A stretch of DNA of 64,000 nt from Luteimonas gilva (GTDB lineage: Bacteria > Pseudomonadota > Gammaproteobacteria > Xanthomonadales > Xanthomonadaceae), in contig NZ_SZUA01000003.1 in the NCBI RefSeq assembly GCF_005239095.1, forward strand, positions 496,001-560,000. Direction: 5' to 3'. The position numbers were made by a program, and so were the translations under genes. The notes beneath the pieces are model-generated. The model saw only the letters and a list, made by a program, of their open reading frames with translations. It did not search any database and had not been told where the DNA came from. Shown piece by piece: positions 8,030 to 16,335 of this stretch (within the stretch, counting starts at the first letter, position 1; every line of letters starts with the position of its first letter).

Positions 8030-9886
8030 ATGAAAACATTCCGATCCGCAGCATACGGATCAGTCATCGCGATCTGCGCCATGGCCGCGACGGCGGCCTC
8101 CCGCCCATCCCAATTGCCGCTCCGAGTGCAGCCTGCCCCGACCGCTGCCGATGCGAAAGCCGCGCCGTCGCGGCAGACCCGGTTCGACCGATTCATCGTT
8201 CAATATCGGGAAGGCGCGGCCGATGCCTCCGTTGTTTCCACGCATCTCACCCGAACCGCCCGGCAGGCCGGGGTGAGCGCCGTATCCGGCAAGACAGTGA
8301 CCCTGCGCCAGGTTAGGCGCACCGCGCTGGGTGGCCACGTCGTCGCCAGCTCGACGCCGCTCGATCGCGTCCAAGCCGACCGCTTCCTGGCCCAGTTGCG
8401 CAGCGATCCGCGGGTCGCCTGGGCCCAGCCGGACTACATCAAGCGCCCTCTCGAAACCGTGCCCACCGATCCGCGTTATGCCGATCTGCAGTGGGATATG
8501 CACGATCCGGTCGGCGGCGTGAATGCGCCGCTGGCATGGGACGTGACGGCCGGCGAGGGTGCGATCGTGGCGGTGATCGACACCGGCGCAGTCCAGCATG
8601 CGGATCTGTCGGCGAACATGCTTCCGGGCTACGACTTCATCAGTTGGCACGGCCAGGAAATCGACGGCGTCCTTTATCCCGATATCGCAGGCGACGGCGA
8701 TGGCCGCGATGCGGATGCCAGCGATCCCGGCGATTGGACCGACGCGAGCATGTCCGAATGGTGCCCGGTGGTCAGCAACAGCAGCTGGCACGGCACGCAT
8801 GTGGCGGGGACGATCGCCGCCGTGGCCAACAATGGTCTCGGCGTGGCGGGCCTGGCTTATCGCGCGAAAGTGCAGCCGGTGCGGGTGATGGGCCATTGCG
8901 GCGGACTGACGTCCGACATCGTCGATGCGATCGTCTGGGCGTCCGGCGGCAGCGTCGATGGCGTGCCGGACAATCCTACGCCCGCCGAAGTGCTGAACAT
9001 GAGCCTTGGAGTCAATATTCCTTGTTCGATGGATCCGGCGACGCAGGCGGCGATAGACGCCGCTTTGGGTCGCGGCGTCAGCGTGATCGTAGCTGCGGGC
9101 AATAGCGGGCAAAACGCATCGGGCCACAGTCCGGCAAGCTGCAGCGGCGTGGTGACGGTGGGGGCAACGGACGTTTACGGCGCGATCACCTTCTACAGCA
9201 ATTACGGAACGAGCGTGAGCGTCGCGGCGCCGGGCGGCGGCACCTACGATCCCATCGAGGCGGGCTACATCTGGTCCACCGGCAACAGCGGTACCACCAC
9301 CCCCGTTCCGAGTCCGGAGGGCGATGTCATGCTCGGCATGGCCGGTACGTCCATGGCTTCGCCCCATGTGGCCGCCATCGCCGCGATGATGCAGAGCGCG
9401 GCTGTCGCCAACGGCCATCCGGCGCTCGCGCCGAGCCAGGTCAAGGCCTTGCTCAAGGGCACCGCAAAGCCGTTCGGCGTGGCGCCTTCGCCCACGACCC
9501 CGATCGGCACCGGCATCGTCGATGCGGCCGCCGCGGTGAGCGCCGCCGCCAAGGGATACGACGAGCGCGCGATCGCCCTGCCCTTGACCAATCGCGTCCC
9601 GTTCTCGGGTGCCGGCGGCGAAGGGGGCGAGAACGTCTTCTTCAAGTTCACGGTCGAAGCCGGCACCCGCAGTTTGACGCTGCGCAGCTATGGCGGTATC
9701 GGCGACGTAAGCCTATTGGTCGCGCGCGAGCGGATTCCGACGGCGGACGATTACGATGGCCGCTCGCAGCAACCGGGCAACACCGAGTCGGTCACTCTGG
9801 CGAACCCCGCGGCTGGAACCTACTACCTGCGTTTGGGCGGAGCCGCTCCTTATCGCAATTTGTCGGTCGTTGCGGTCAGGCAGTAA
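8030..9886 (+). CDS. Secreted S8 (subtilisin-like) serine peptidase with PPC domain
   Basis: A 618-aa protease. A signal peptide (IAICAMAATAASRPS) and a propeptide (FIVQYREGAADASV to about residue 140) precede the catalytic domain. The catalytic triad is visible: Asp184 in VAVIDTG, His254 in HGTHVAGT and Ser441 in GTSMASPH. The C-terminal ~80 residues (FFKFTVEAGTRSLTLRSYGG to AAGTYYLRLGG) match a pre-peptidase C-terminal (PPC) domain, common in extracellular proteases. It lies 26 bases after the adhesin gene, so co-expression is likely; it might process the adhesin or act on outside proteins, which is inference. Confidence 0.93.
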   Translation: MKTFRSAAYGSVIAICAMAATAASRPSQLPLRVQPAPTAADAKAAPSRQTRFDRFIVQYREGAADASVVSTHLTRTARQAGVSAVSGKTVTLRQVRRTALGGHVVASSTPLDRVQADRFLAQLRSDPRVAWAQPDYIKRPLETVPTDPRYADLQWDMHDPVGGVNAPLAWDVTAGEGAIVAVIDTGAVQHADLSANMLPGYDFISWHGQEIDGVLYPDIAGDGDGRDADASDPGDWTDASMSEWCPVVSNSSWHGTHVAGTIAAVANNGLGVAGLAYRAKVQPVRVMGHCGGLTSDIVDAIVWASGGSVDGVPDNPTPAEVLNMSLGVNIPCSMDPATQAAIDAALGRGVSVIVAAGNSGQNASGHSPASCSGVVTVGATDVYGAITFYSNYGTSVSVAAPGGGTYDPIEAGYIWSTGNSGTTTPVPSPEGDVMLGMAGTSMASPHVAAIAAMMQSAAVANGHPALAPSQVKALLKGTAKPFGVAPSPTTPIGTGIVDAAAAVSAAAKGYDERAIALPLTNRVPFSGAGGEGGENVFFKFTVEAGTRSLTLRSYGGIGDVSLLVARERIPTADDYDGRSQQPGNTESVTLANPAAGTYYLRLGGAAPYRNLSVVAVRQ

Positions 9887-9890
9887 GGTC

Positions 9891-9955
9891 CTGCCGCAGC
9901 CTGCGGCAGTCACCTCCGCGCCTTCCTCCGTCCCAACGGGCGGAAGAAGGCGCGG
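9891..9955 (+). terminator. Two tandem hairpins after the subtilase gene
   Basis: CTGCCGCAG-C-CTGCGGCAG forms a 9-bp stem (9891-9909), followed by a longer, imperfect GC-rich stem at 9916-9955. No T-run follows, so this is a possible structural or factor-dependent terminator. The rest of the 252-base gap up to the MarR gene shows nothing recognisable. Confidence 0.5.
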
Positions 9956-10138
9956 CTTGCGGGCTCGATTGCACCACTCGCCGGCTGCTTTTCAGACTCT
10001 CTCCCATTCAAGCAGAGGTCGACGGCGATGGCTTGGTTCGCCGCGATGCGAATCCGGCGGGAGCAAGCAGCCCGGCAAGCCCGCTTTACGAAATCGCGTC
10101 CGACGAAAGCGGTGGAGTGGCCGGCGACAACCGAGGCG

Positions 10139-10669
10139 TCAATCGCCGGCTTCGGATTCGGCGCGGAATTCCAGCTCGTCGAGCCGGTCCAGCAGGCGGA
10201 ACAACATCGCCCGCTCCTCGTCGCTCATATCGCCGAGCAGGCGCCGTTCGAACGCCATCGCTAGCGGCGCCACTTCGTCGTAGATCCGGTAGCCGCCTTC
10301 CGACAGCCGCAGCACCGAGCGGCGGCGATCGTCGCCGTGCGTGTCGCGCTGCAAGCGGCCGGATTCGATCAAGCGCGCCACCGCGCGGCTGACCGCGACC
10401 TTGTCCATCGCGGTGCGTTGGGCCACTTCGTTGGCCGACAGGTCCGGATAGCGGCCCAGCACGGCCATGACCCGCCATTCGGTGACGCCCAGGGCGAAGC
10501 GCTCGGTGTAGATGCGGGCGATCATCCCGCTGACCCGGTTGGACAGCACCGACAGGCGGTAGGGCAGGAAGCGCTCCAGCTCCAGCACGGCGTGGGCGGC
10601 GCCGATCGACGGCTCGGCGGCGGCCGCGGCGGGGCCCGAGCGGGGCGATTCGGCAGTGCGATCCGTCAT
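10139..10669 (-). CDS. MarR-family transcriptional regulator
   Basis: A 176-aa winged-helix regulator. Core: LGVTEWRVMAVLGRYPDLSA, NEVAQRTAMDKVAVSRAVAR (recognition helix) and the wing SGRLQRDTHGDDRRRSVL. The open frame extends 29 codons further upstream, but that part overlaps the operator and the hppD promoter, so I chose the ATG at 10669 (MTDRTAESP). It is divergent from hppD with a clear palindrome between the genes. In related bacteria MarR-type proteins repress 4-hydroxyphenylpyruvate dioxygenase genes; control of hppD-hmgA here is inferred from position. Confidence 0.88.
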   Translation of the reverse strand: MTDRTAESPRSGPAAAAAEPSIGAAHAVLELERFLPYRLSVLSNRVSGMIARIYTERFALGVTEWRVMAVLGRYPDLSANEVAQRTAMDKVAVSRAVARLIESGRLQRDTHGDDRRRSVLRLSEGGYRIYDEVAPLAMAFERRLLGDMSDEERAMLFRLLDRLDELEFRAESEAGD

Positions 10670-10691
10670 GCTGCGTTGCGCCTTGCAAATG

Positions 10692-10705
10692 GTTTCAGAT
10701 GAAAC
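10692..10705. promoter_or_regulatory. Probable MarR operator between the regulator and hppD
   Basis: Perfect inverted repeat GTTTCA-GA-TGAAAC. It is followed at once by TATAAC (10706-10711), which could be the hppD -10 element, so a bound repressor would block the promoter. It also lies 23 bases upstream of the regulator's own start, which fits autoregulation. Confidence 0.6.
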
Positions 10706-10754
10706 TATAACGTTGGCACGCATTTCGCAAGCCGCGCCGCAACAGGAGTTTCCC

Positions 10755-11864
10755 ATGAACGCGCAACCGCAGACGACCGTTCAGCCGAATCTCGGCATGC
10801 AAGTCACCACCTTCGAAAATCCGATGGGCATCGACGGCTTCGAGTTCGTCGAATTCGCCGCGCCCGCGGGCCAGGGCGAGCTGCTGCACGACTATTTCCG
10901 CAAGATGGGCTTCAGCGCCGTCATGCACCACAAGACTCGGCCGATCACGGTGTACCGACAGGGCGGCGTGAACTTCCTGGTCAACGAAGATCCCGATTCG
11001 TTCGCGGCGGATTTCGCGGCGGCGCACGGGCCTTGCGCTTGCGGTTTCGCGATCCGTTTCAAGAAGCCCGGCGCGGAAGTCTTCAAGGCCGTGCTCGGCA
11101 ACGGCGGCGAAGCGATCGACCATAAGGAAAATACCAAAGCCGTCGGCACGCCGGTGGTGAAGGGCATCGGCGATTGCATGCTGTACCTGGTCGACCGCTA
11201 CGGCGGCAACGGCAGCGTGTACGAAGACTACCTGCCGGTGCAGGGCGCGGTGCAGGATCCGCGCGGATTCGGCCTGACCTTCATCGACCATCTGACCCAC
11301 AATCTGTACTTCGGCAACATGCAGAAGTGGTCGGACTACTACGAGCGCCTGTTCAACTTCCGCGAGATCCGCTACTTCGACATCAAGGGCGCCAAGACCG
11401 GCCTGGTGTCCAAGGCGATGACCGCGCCCGACGGCATCGTCCGCATCCCGCTCAACGAATCCAGCGATCCGAAGTCGCAGATCAACGAGTACCTGGACGC
11501 GTACAAGGGCGAGGGCATCCAGCACATCGCCTGCTTCACCGACAACATCTACGAAACGGTCGAAGCGATGCGCGCGCAGGGCGTCGAATTCCTGGATACG
11601 CCGGACACCTATTTCGAAGTGATCGACCAGCGCGTGCCCAACCACGGCGAGGACGTGCCGCGGTTGGCGAAGAACAAGATCCTGATCGACGCCGATCCGG
11701 AAACGCACCAGCGGAAATTGCTGCAGATCTTCACCCAGAACGCGATCGGCCCGATCTTCTTCGAGATCATCCAGCGCAAGGGCAACGAAGGCTTCGGCGA
11801 GGGCAATTTCCAGGCCCTGTTCGAGAGCATCGAGCGCGACCAGATGAAGCGCGGCGTGCTGTGA
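10755..11864 (+). CDS. hppD: 4-hydroxyphenylpyruvate dioxygenase
   Basis: Fe(II) enzyme (369 aa) that converts 4-hydroxyphenylpyruvate to homogentisate in tyrosine catabolism. Two vicinal-oxygen-chelate halves are visible; the second carries the metal ligands: His in FIDHLTHNL, His in IQHIACFT and Glu in GPIFFEIIQRKG. The ATG at 10755 has AGGAG seven bases upstream; the longer open frame includes the operator region and is not coding. hmgA lies 525 bases downstream on the same strand, separated by the DUF559 insertion. Expression is probably controlled by the divergent MarR protein. Confidence 0.96.
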   Translation: MNAQPQTTVQPNLGMQVTTFENPMGIDGFEFVEFAAPAGQGELLHDYFRKMGFSAVMHHKTRPITVYRQGGVNFLVNEDPDSFAADFAAAHGPCACGFAIRFKKPGAEVFKAVLGNGGEAIDHKENTKAVGTPVVKGIGDCMLYLVDRYGGNGSVYEDYLPVQGAVQDPRGFGLTFIDHLTHNLYFGNMQKWSDYYERLFNFREIRYFDIKGAKTGLVSKAMTAPDGIVRIPLNESSDPKSQINEYLDAYKGEGIQHIACFTDNIYETVEAMRAQGVEFLDTPDTYFEVIDQRVPNHGEDVPRLAKNKILIDADPETHQRKLLQIFTQNAIGPIFFEIIQRKGNEGFGEGNFQALFESIERDQMKRGVL

Positions 11865-11873
11865 TGCTTGAGT

Positions 11874-11912
11874 CCCCTCTCCCTCCGGGAGAGGGCTGGG
11901 GTGAGGGTTCGG
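11874..11912 (+). repeat. Left inverted copy flanking the DUF559 gene (GGGAGAGG family)
   Basis: Begins 10 bases after the hppD stop. A CTCTCCC/GGGAGAG hairpin is followed by TGGGGTGAGGGTTCGG. Its reverse complement matches 12333-12373 almost base for base (about 37 of 40), so the pair brackets the DUF559 gene. Confidence 0.85.
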
Positions 11913-11982
11913 AGTACGACGATATTCCAGATCGTGGCTAATCCGATAACAGGAGCGATGAAGGCCGCGGCAATCTCTTGGG

Positions 11983-12393
11983 ATGCCGACGATCAAACCA
12001 CCTCTTCCAAGCCGGACGGCCTCCATTTCGCGCCGCTTGCGCCACGGCCAGACGGATGCGGAAGCTGCGCTCTGGAGGCGATTGAAGGGCAGTCAGGTCG
12101 AGGGCCGCAAATTCCGCCGCCAGCATCCGATTCCGCCGTACATAGCCGATTTTTGTTGCGTGGGAGCCGGGCTCATTGTCGAATTGGACGGGTCTCAGCA
12201 CACTCCGGAAAGCGATGCGAGAAGAAGCCGGTTTTTGGAAGCTAGAGGTTGGAAGGTCGTCAGGTTTTGGGATACCGACGTCCTGTTGAACATCGATGGG
12301 GTTCTGGATGCGATCTTGAACATCCTCGGACCCCGAACCCTCACCCCAACCCCTCTCCCGGCGGGAGAGGGGCTTGAAGAGCCAACGCCATGA
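11983..12393 (+). CDS. DUF559 protein (Vsr/restriction-endonuclease-like fold), repeat-bracketed
   Basis: A 136-aa protein with the DUF559 signature: [45 protein letters not shown] and [18 protein letters not shown]. The family is related to very-short-patch-repair nucleases; the E/D-x-D-G residues in VELDGSQH and the preceding IADF acid are the expected metal-binding positions. The last ~20 residues (from [17 protein letters not shown]) are encoded by the right-hand repeat, and the stop lies inside the hmgA start region (4-base overlap). No good Shine-Dalgarno precedes the ATG. The gene plus its repeats fills the whole hppD-hmgA gap and looks inserted. Biological role unknown. Confidence 0.8.
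12333..12373 (-). repeat. Right inverted copy flanking the DUF559 gene
   Basis: CCGAACCCTCACCCCAAC followed by a CTCTCCC/GGGAGAGG hairpin; the mirror image of 11874-11912. It encodes the C-terminal tail of the DUF559 protein and ends 16 bases before the hmgA start. Confidence 0.85.
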
Positions 12394-13742
12394 ACACCGC
12401 CAGCAACGACGATGTGATCCGCATGCCGCAGCGCGACGCCGCGGCGTTGCGCCCGAACGGCTATATGAGCGGCTTCGGCAACGAATTCGCCACCGAGGCC
12501 TTGCCGGGAACGTTGCCGCAGGGCCAGAACTCGCCGCAGAAAGTCGCGCACGGGCTGTACGCGGAACAGTTGTCCGGCACCGCGTTCACCGCGCCGCGCG
12601 GCGAGAATCGGCGCAGTTGGCTGTACCGGATCCGGCCCGCGGCGATGCACGAGACTTTCGCGGCTTACGAACAGCCGCGCTTCCACAACTTGTTCGGCCA
12701 CGAACCGGTGCCGCCGGACCAGTTGCGCTGGAATCCGCTGCCGATGCCCGACACGCCGGTGGACTTCGTCGATGGCCTGTACACGATGGCCGGCAACGGC
12801 TATCCCGCCGCGCAGCATGGCGTGGGCATCCATCTGTATGCCGCCAATCGCTCGATGCAAGGCCGCTATTTCTACGATGCCGACGGCGAACTGCTGATCG
12901 TGCCGCAACAGGGCGCGCTGCGGATCGCGACCGAACTGGGCGTTCTAGACGTAGCGCCGCAGGAGATCGCGGTGATCCCGCGCGGCGTGCGCTTCCGGGT
13001 CGAACTCCTGGACGGCGAAGCGCGCGGCTACGTCTGCGAAAACTTCGGCGCGCAGCTGCGCCTGCCGGACCTCGGCCCGATCGGTTCGAACGGCCTGGCC
13101 AATCCGCGCGACTTCCTGGCGCCGAAAGCGGCGTACGAGGATCTGGAAGGCGATTTCGAACTGCTCGCCAAGTTCCAGGGCAACCTGTGGAAAGCGAAGA
13201 TCGGCCATTCGCCGCTGGACGTGGTCGGCTGGCACGGCAACTACGCGCCGTACAAATACGATCTGCGCCGTTTCAACACCATCGGCTCGATCAGCTTCGA
13301 CCATCCCGACCCCAGCATCTTCACCGTGCTCACTTCGCCCAGCGATACGCGCGGCACGGCGAACATGGACTTCGTGATCTTCCCGCCGCGCTGGCTGGTG
13401 GCGCAGCACACGTTCCGGCCGCCGTGGTTCCACCGCAACGTGGCCAGCGAATTCATGGGCCTGGTGCACGGCGCCTACGACGCCAAGGCCGAAGGCTTCG
13501 CGCCCGGCGGCGCCAGCCTGCACAACTGCATGAGCGGGCACGGGCCGGATGCGGCCACGTTCGAGAAAGCCTCCCATGCCGACCTGGCCAAGCCGGACGT
13601 CATCGGCGATACCATGGCTTTCATGTTCGAAACGCGGGCGGTGATCAGCCCGACCCGGCAGGCGCTGGACGCGGCGCATCGGCAGCGCGATTACCAGCAA
13701 TGCTGGGCCGGTTTGCGCAAGCATTTCATACCGCCCGGCTAG
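12390..13742 (+). CDS. hmgA: Homogentisate 1,2-dioxygenase
   Basis: Fe(II) ring-cleaving enzyme (450 aa) that turns homogentisate into maleylacetoacetate, the step after hppD. The N-terminus [16 protein letters not shown] and the later [19 protein letters not shown] and SEFMGLVHG segments are classic; the His and Glu ligands lie in PWFHRN, SEFMG and the [10 protein letters not shown] loop. Its ATG overlaps the end of the DUF559 frame and lies just after a repeat, and only a weak ribosome site (GAAGAG) is seen. The later enzymes maleylacetoacetate isomerase and fumarylacetoacetase are not in this window. Confidence 0.96.
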
Positions 13743-13752
13743 CTTTCGCTCC

Positions 13753-13776
13753 GTAGAGTCGAGCTTGCTCGACTCT
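13753..13776. repeat. GTAG repeat, GAGTCGAGC family, single hairpin
   Basis: GTAGAGTCGAGC-TT-GCTCGACTCT forms a hairpin 10 bases after the hmgA stop. A second, longer copy is at 15196-15273. GTAG-headed hairpins of this kind resemble the SMAG repetitive elements described in Stenotrophomonas. Confidence 0.75.
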
Positions 13777-13800
13777 CTCAGACGAAGAAGAGCGGCGACC

Positions 13801-13883
13801 GTAGCCCGGGTAAGCGCAGCGCACCCGGGGTTTGTCGCGATACGGCCGTATGGCGTCCCGGGTGCGCTGCGCTTACCCGGGCT
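13801..13883. repeat. GTAG repeat, CCCGGGTAAGCGCAGCGCAC family (copy 1)
   Basis: Two 28-base arms in inverted orientation (13801-13828 and about 13856-13883) around a short centre. Other copies are at 30111-30186 and 37762-37838. The right arm supplies the last codons and the stop of the minus-strand gene at 13873-14451. Confidence 0.85.
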
Positions 13884-14451
13884 GCGCGGCGGTGCGGTCG
13901 CCGAACAAGGCGTCGCGGAACACGTCGAGCTCGGGCAGGTATTGCTCGGGCATGATCTCGGCCAGCCGGTCGGCCACGCGCCGGCTCAGGCTGGAATTGG
14001 CGGCGCCGTGGATGAAGCGCAGCGCGCGCAGCATGTGCGCGGCGAGTTCGTCCTGGTCGCGGCAGACGCGCACGGCGGCGGCGATCGCGGCGGCTTCGGG
14101 GCCGCGCTGCAATTGCAGCATGTCGATGACGTACATCTTCGCCGCGGCGATCGAGCGGCGCGAGGAAGCCGGCGCCGCGCCCGGCGATTCGCGCGGCTCA
14201 CTCACGACGGGCGGTGCGGCCGCCGGCATCACCGGCGCCGCGTCGCGATCGTACAGGTAGCCTTCGCGCAACAGGCGCACGAGCGCGTCGCGCGCCTGCG
14301 CGCCGAGCAAGTCGGCGATTTCCTCGTCGCCGCGCCTGCCGTCGCTGAGGATCAGGATCCGGCGCTCGAGCACGCTCACGTCCGCGGGACGGTCGCGCAA
14401 GGCGCTGTGCGCTTTTTCGGTCTTGTGTGGGTGCATGGCCGCGGCACTCAT
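13873..14451 (-). CDS. Conserved-looking hypothetical protein with winged-helix-like N-terminus
   Basis: A 192-aa protein I do not recognise. The N-terminal 70 residues (VLERRILILSDGRRGDEEIA, DLLGAQARDALVRLLREGYL) look like a small helix-turn-helix or PilZ-adjacent winged fold. An Ala/Pro-rich linker follows, then a helical C-terminal part (SIAAAKMYVIDMLQLQRGPE to ADRLAEIMPEQYLPELDVFR). The last residues (AQPG) and the TAA stop come from the GTAG repeat at 13801-13883, so the original C-terminus may have been replaced. Start uncertain: the ATG at 14451 or 14436. Likely cytoplasmic. Confidence 0.65.
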   Translation of the reverse strand: MSAAAMHPHKTEKAHSALRDRPADVSVLERRILILSDGRRGDEEIADLLGAQARDALVRLLREGYLYDRDAAPVMPAAAPPVVSEPRESPGAAPASSRRSIAAAKMYVIDMLQLQRGPEAAAIAAAVRVCRDQDELAAHMLRALRFIHGAANSSLSRRVADRLAEIMPEQYLPELDVFRDALFGDRTAAQPG

Positions 14452-14569
14452 GAGGCGGCGACGCTAAGGCCGGCGCATGAAGCTGTCATGACAGTGGCAC
14501 GATTCCTGCTTTCGCGGTCCGTTCACCCGCTTCGCTTAGGCTGTCGCCGACCGATCCGGAGCGAACGAG

Positions 14570-15187
14570 ATGAAGCCATCCCTTCCTGTCCTGGCCGCGC
14601 TGATTGTGGGGCTGTCGGCTTGCAATGCCGAGCGCAAACCACAGGACGGCGCCGGCGCCGAGCAAGCGCAAGCGCAGCAGCCCTTGGACCAGCCTGCGGA
14701 AGATGTGCCGCCGGCGACCGCGCCGCCCGCCACGCCGATGCCGGCGCCGGTGCCCGGTACTTACGAGGGTTATGGCGCAGCGCGCTTCGGCATGAGCGCC
14801 GAAGAAGTCAAGCGCGGCTGGGACGGCGAACTGGAAGGAGCGTCCGCCGACGCCTGCTACTACCTGCGCCCGAAACAGACGGACGGCGCCGGCTGGCCCG
14901 CGTTGATGTTCGAGAACGGCAAGTTCGTGCGCTACGACGTGGAAACGATCGCCGACGTCGCGCCCGGCGGCGGGCAAGTGGGCATGAGCGTCGACGACAT
15001 CAAGACCGCTTATGCCGGCCGCGTCGAAGAGCAGCCGCACAAGTACGTCGAAGGCGGCAAGAACTTGCGCATCAAGTCGAACGACGGCGCCAGCGCGATC
15101 GTGTTCGAGACCGATGCCGCCGGCAAGGTCACGTCCTGGCGCGTGGGCGTGCCGCCGCAGGTCGATTACGTCGAAGGCTGTTCTTAG
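14570..15187 (+). CDS. Hypothetical lipoprotein
   Basis: A 205-aa predicted lipoprotein. The signal LPVLAALIVGLSAC ends at a lipobox LSAC with Cys near residue 18. A Pro/Ala/Gln-rich linker (residues 25-60) leads to a globular part (YGAARFGMSAEEVKRGWDGE to VDYVEGCS) with a repeated pattern: GAARFGMSAEEVKRGW and QVGMSVDDIKTAYAGR look like two copies of one motif. Three Cys lie in the mature part (SADACYY, EGCS and the lipid Cys). Function unknown; GMS-x2-x-V/IK repeats of this sort occur in other small xanthomonad lipoproteins. Divergent from the preceding gene. Confidence 0.75.
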   Translation: MKPSLPVLAALIVGLSACNAERKPQDGAGAEQAQAQQPLDQPAEDVPPATAPPATPMPAPVPGTYEGYGAARFGMSAEEVKRGWDGELEGASADACYYLRPKQTDGAGWPALMFENGKFVRYDVETIADVAPGGGQVGMSVDDIKTAYAGRVEEQPHKYVEGGKNLRIKSNDGASAIVFETDAAGKVTSWRVGVPPQVDYVEGCS

Positions 15188-15195
15188 GCGATTTT

Positions 15196-15273
15196 GTAGA
15201 GTCGAGCCTTGCTCGACCGCTTTTGCTTTCCTGGCACGGGGACGAAAGAGCAGTCGAGCGAGGCTCGACTCTG
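15196..15273. repeat. GTAG repeat, GAGTCGAGC family, paired form
   Basis: GTAGAGTCGAGCCTTGCTCGAC and an inverted second hairpin (GTCGAGCGAGGCTCGACTC) separated by about 35 bases. It fills most of the gap after the lipoprotein gene. Confidence 0.8.
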
Positions 15274-15348
15274 CTAAAAGCCGCTAGCCGACCCCTCCAC
15301 GGCGAATGGCATAGAATCGGCCGGAACCGACCTGGGGAGGCAACGGCG

Positions 15349-16314
15349 ATGGCGGAAGCTCTGGCGTTTTTCGTGTTGGGCCTGGTGCTGCTCGCGCTCG
15401 GCGGCGATTCCATCGTCAAGGGCGCTTCGGGGCTGGCGCAACGCTTCGGCGCATCGCCTTTCGTCGCCGGCCTGTTGTTGGTGGCTTTCGGCACTTCGCT
15501 GCCGGAACTGGCCGTCAACGCGCGCGCGATCTGGACCGGAAACCCGGCGCTGGCGCTGGGCAACGCGGTCGGCAGCAACGTCGCCAACTTCGGCCTGACC
15601 CTGGGCTTGGCCGCGCTGACGGCGCCGCTGCTGGTCGGATGGCGCGCATTGGCGCCGCTGCTGCTGTGCTTCATCGTCGGCAGCGTCGCGGTCATCGGCT
15701 TCGGCCTGGACGGCGCGCTCAACCGTTGGGAAGGTTTGATCCTGATCTTGGCCTTCGTCGCCGTGTTGGCCTTCGCGTTGGCGCGCACGCGCCGCGAGGC
15801 GCCCGAGGTGCAGGACGCGATCGCCGCGTTCACCCGCACCAGCGACAACCTGGGACTCAATTTGGTGCGTTTCGCGATCGCGATCGCGCTGCTGTTCTTC
15901 GGCGCGCGCATAGTGGTCGAACACGCGCCGACGATCGGCCTGGCGATGGGCATGGAACCGATGCTGACCGGCTTGCTGGTGGTCGCGATCGGCACCGCCC
16001 TGCCCGAGGTGGCAGCGGCGATCGCGGCCGCACGGCGCGGCCACGGCGGCATGGTCGCCGGGCACGTGATCGGTTCCAGCCTGTTCAATCTGTTGCTGAT
16101 CCTGGGCGGCATGGCCGCGTTTTCCGGCACCGGCGAACTGGCGTTGCCGGCTTCGTTCGTACGCTTCGAATTGCCGGCGGCATTGGCCTTCGCGGTGGCG
16201 CTGTATCCGATGCTGCGCGGCGACCTGCGCATCAGCCGCAAGGAAGGCGGCATTTTGTTCGTGGCCTTCCTCGCCTGGCTCGCGTTCGAACTCTGGATCA
16301 GCCATCGCGGCTGA
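15349..16314 (+). CDS. Calcium/sodium antiporter, CaCA family (YrbG-like)
   Basis: A 321-aa inner-membrane cation exchanger. It has the two inverted alpha repeats of the family: FVAGLLLVAFGTSLPELAVN (about 37-56) and MLTGLLVVAIGTALPEVAAA (about 205-224), each with the G-T-S/A-LPE core that binds the cations. GNAVGSNVANFGLTLGLAAL and GHVIGSSLFNLLLILGG are the partner helices. About ten membrane helices are expected. The ATG at 15349 has GGGGAGG upstream; the longer open frame to the left crosses other genes and is not real. nhaA follows 21 bases downstream, so two cation antiporters may be co-expressed. Confidence 0.92.
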   Translation: MAEALAFFVLGLVLLALGGDSIVKGASGLAQRFGASPFVAGLLLVAFGTSLPELAVNARAIWTGNPALALGNAVGSNVANFGLTLGLAALTAPLLVGWRALAPLLLCFIVGSVAVIGFGLDGALNRWEGLILILAFVAVLAFALARTRREAPEVQDAIAAFTRTSDNLGLNLVRFAIAIALLFFGARIVVEHAPTIGLAMGMEPMLTGLLVVAIGTALPEVAAAIAAARRGHGGMVAGHVIGSSLFNLLLILGGMAAFSGTGELALPASFVRFELPAALAFAVALYPMLRGDLRISRKEGGILFVAFLAWLAFELWISHRG

Positions 16315-16335
16315 GCGGACGAGGCGGCGGCTACA

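Noticed and set aside
6219-8054. A 611-codon minus-strand frame opposite the adhesin
   Set aside because: It mirrors the repetitive head of the YadA-type protein; the apparent length comes from the regular plus-strand repeats, and there is no ribosome site or family match.
10028-10688. Several overlapping plus- and minus-strand frames around the MarR gene
   Set aside because: They are frame shadows of the MarR coding sequence; only 10139-10669 on the minus strand shows a winged-helix domain.
13765-15348. Long upstream extension of the Ca/Na antiporter frame
   Set aside because: It passes through the hypothetical and lipoprotein genes in the wrong frame and through repeats; the antiporter starts at 15349 with a good ribosome site.
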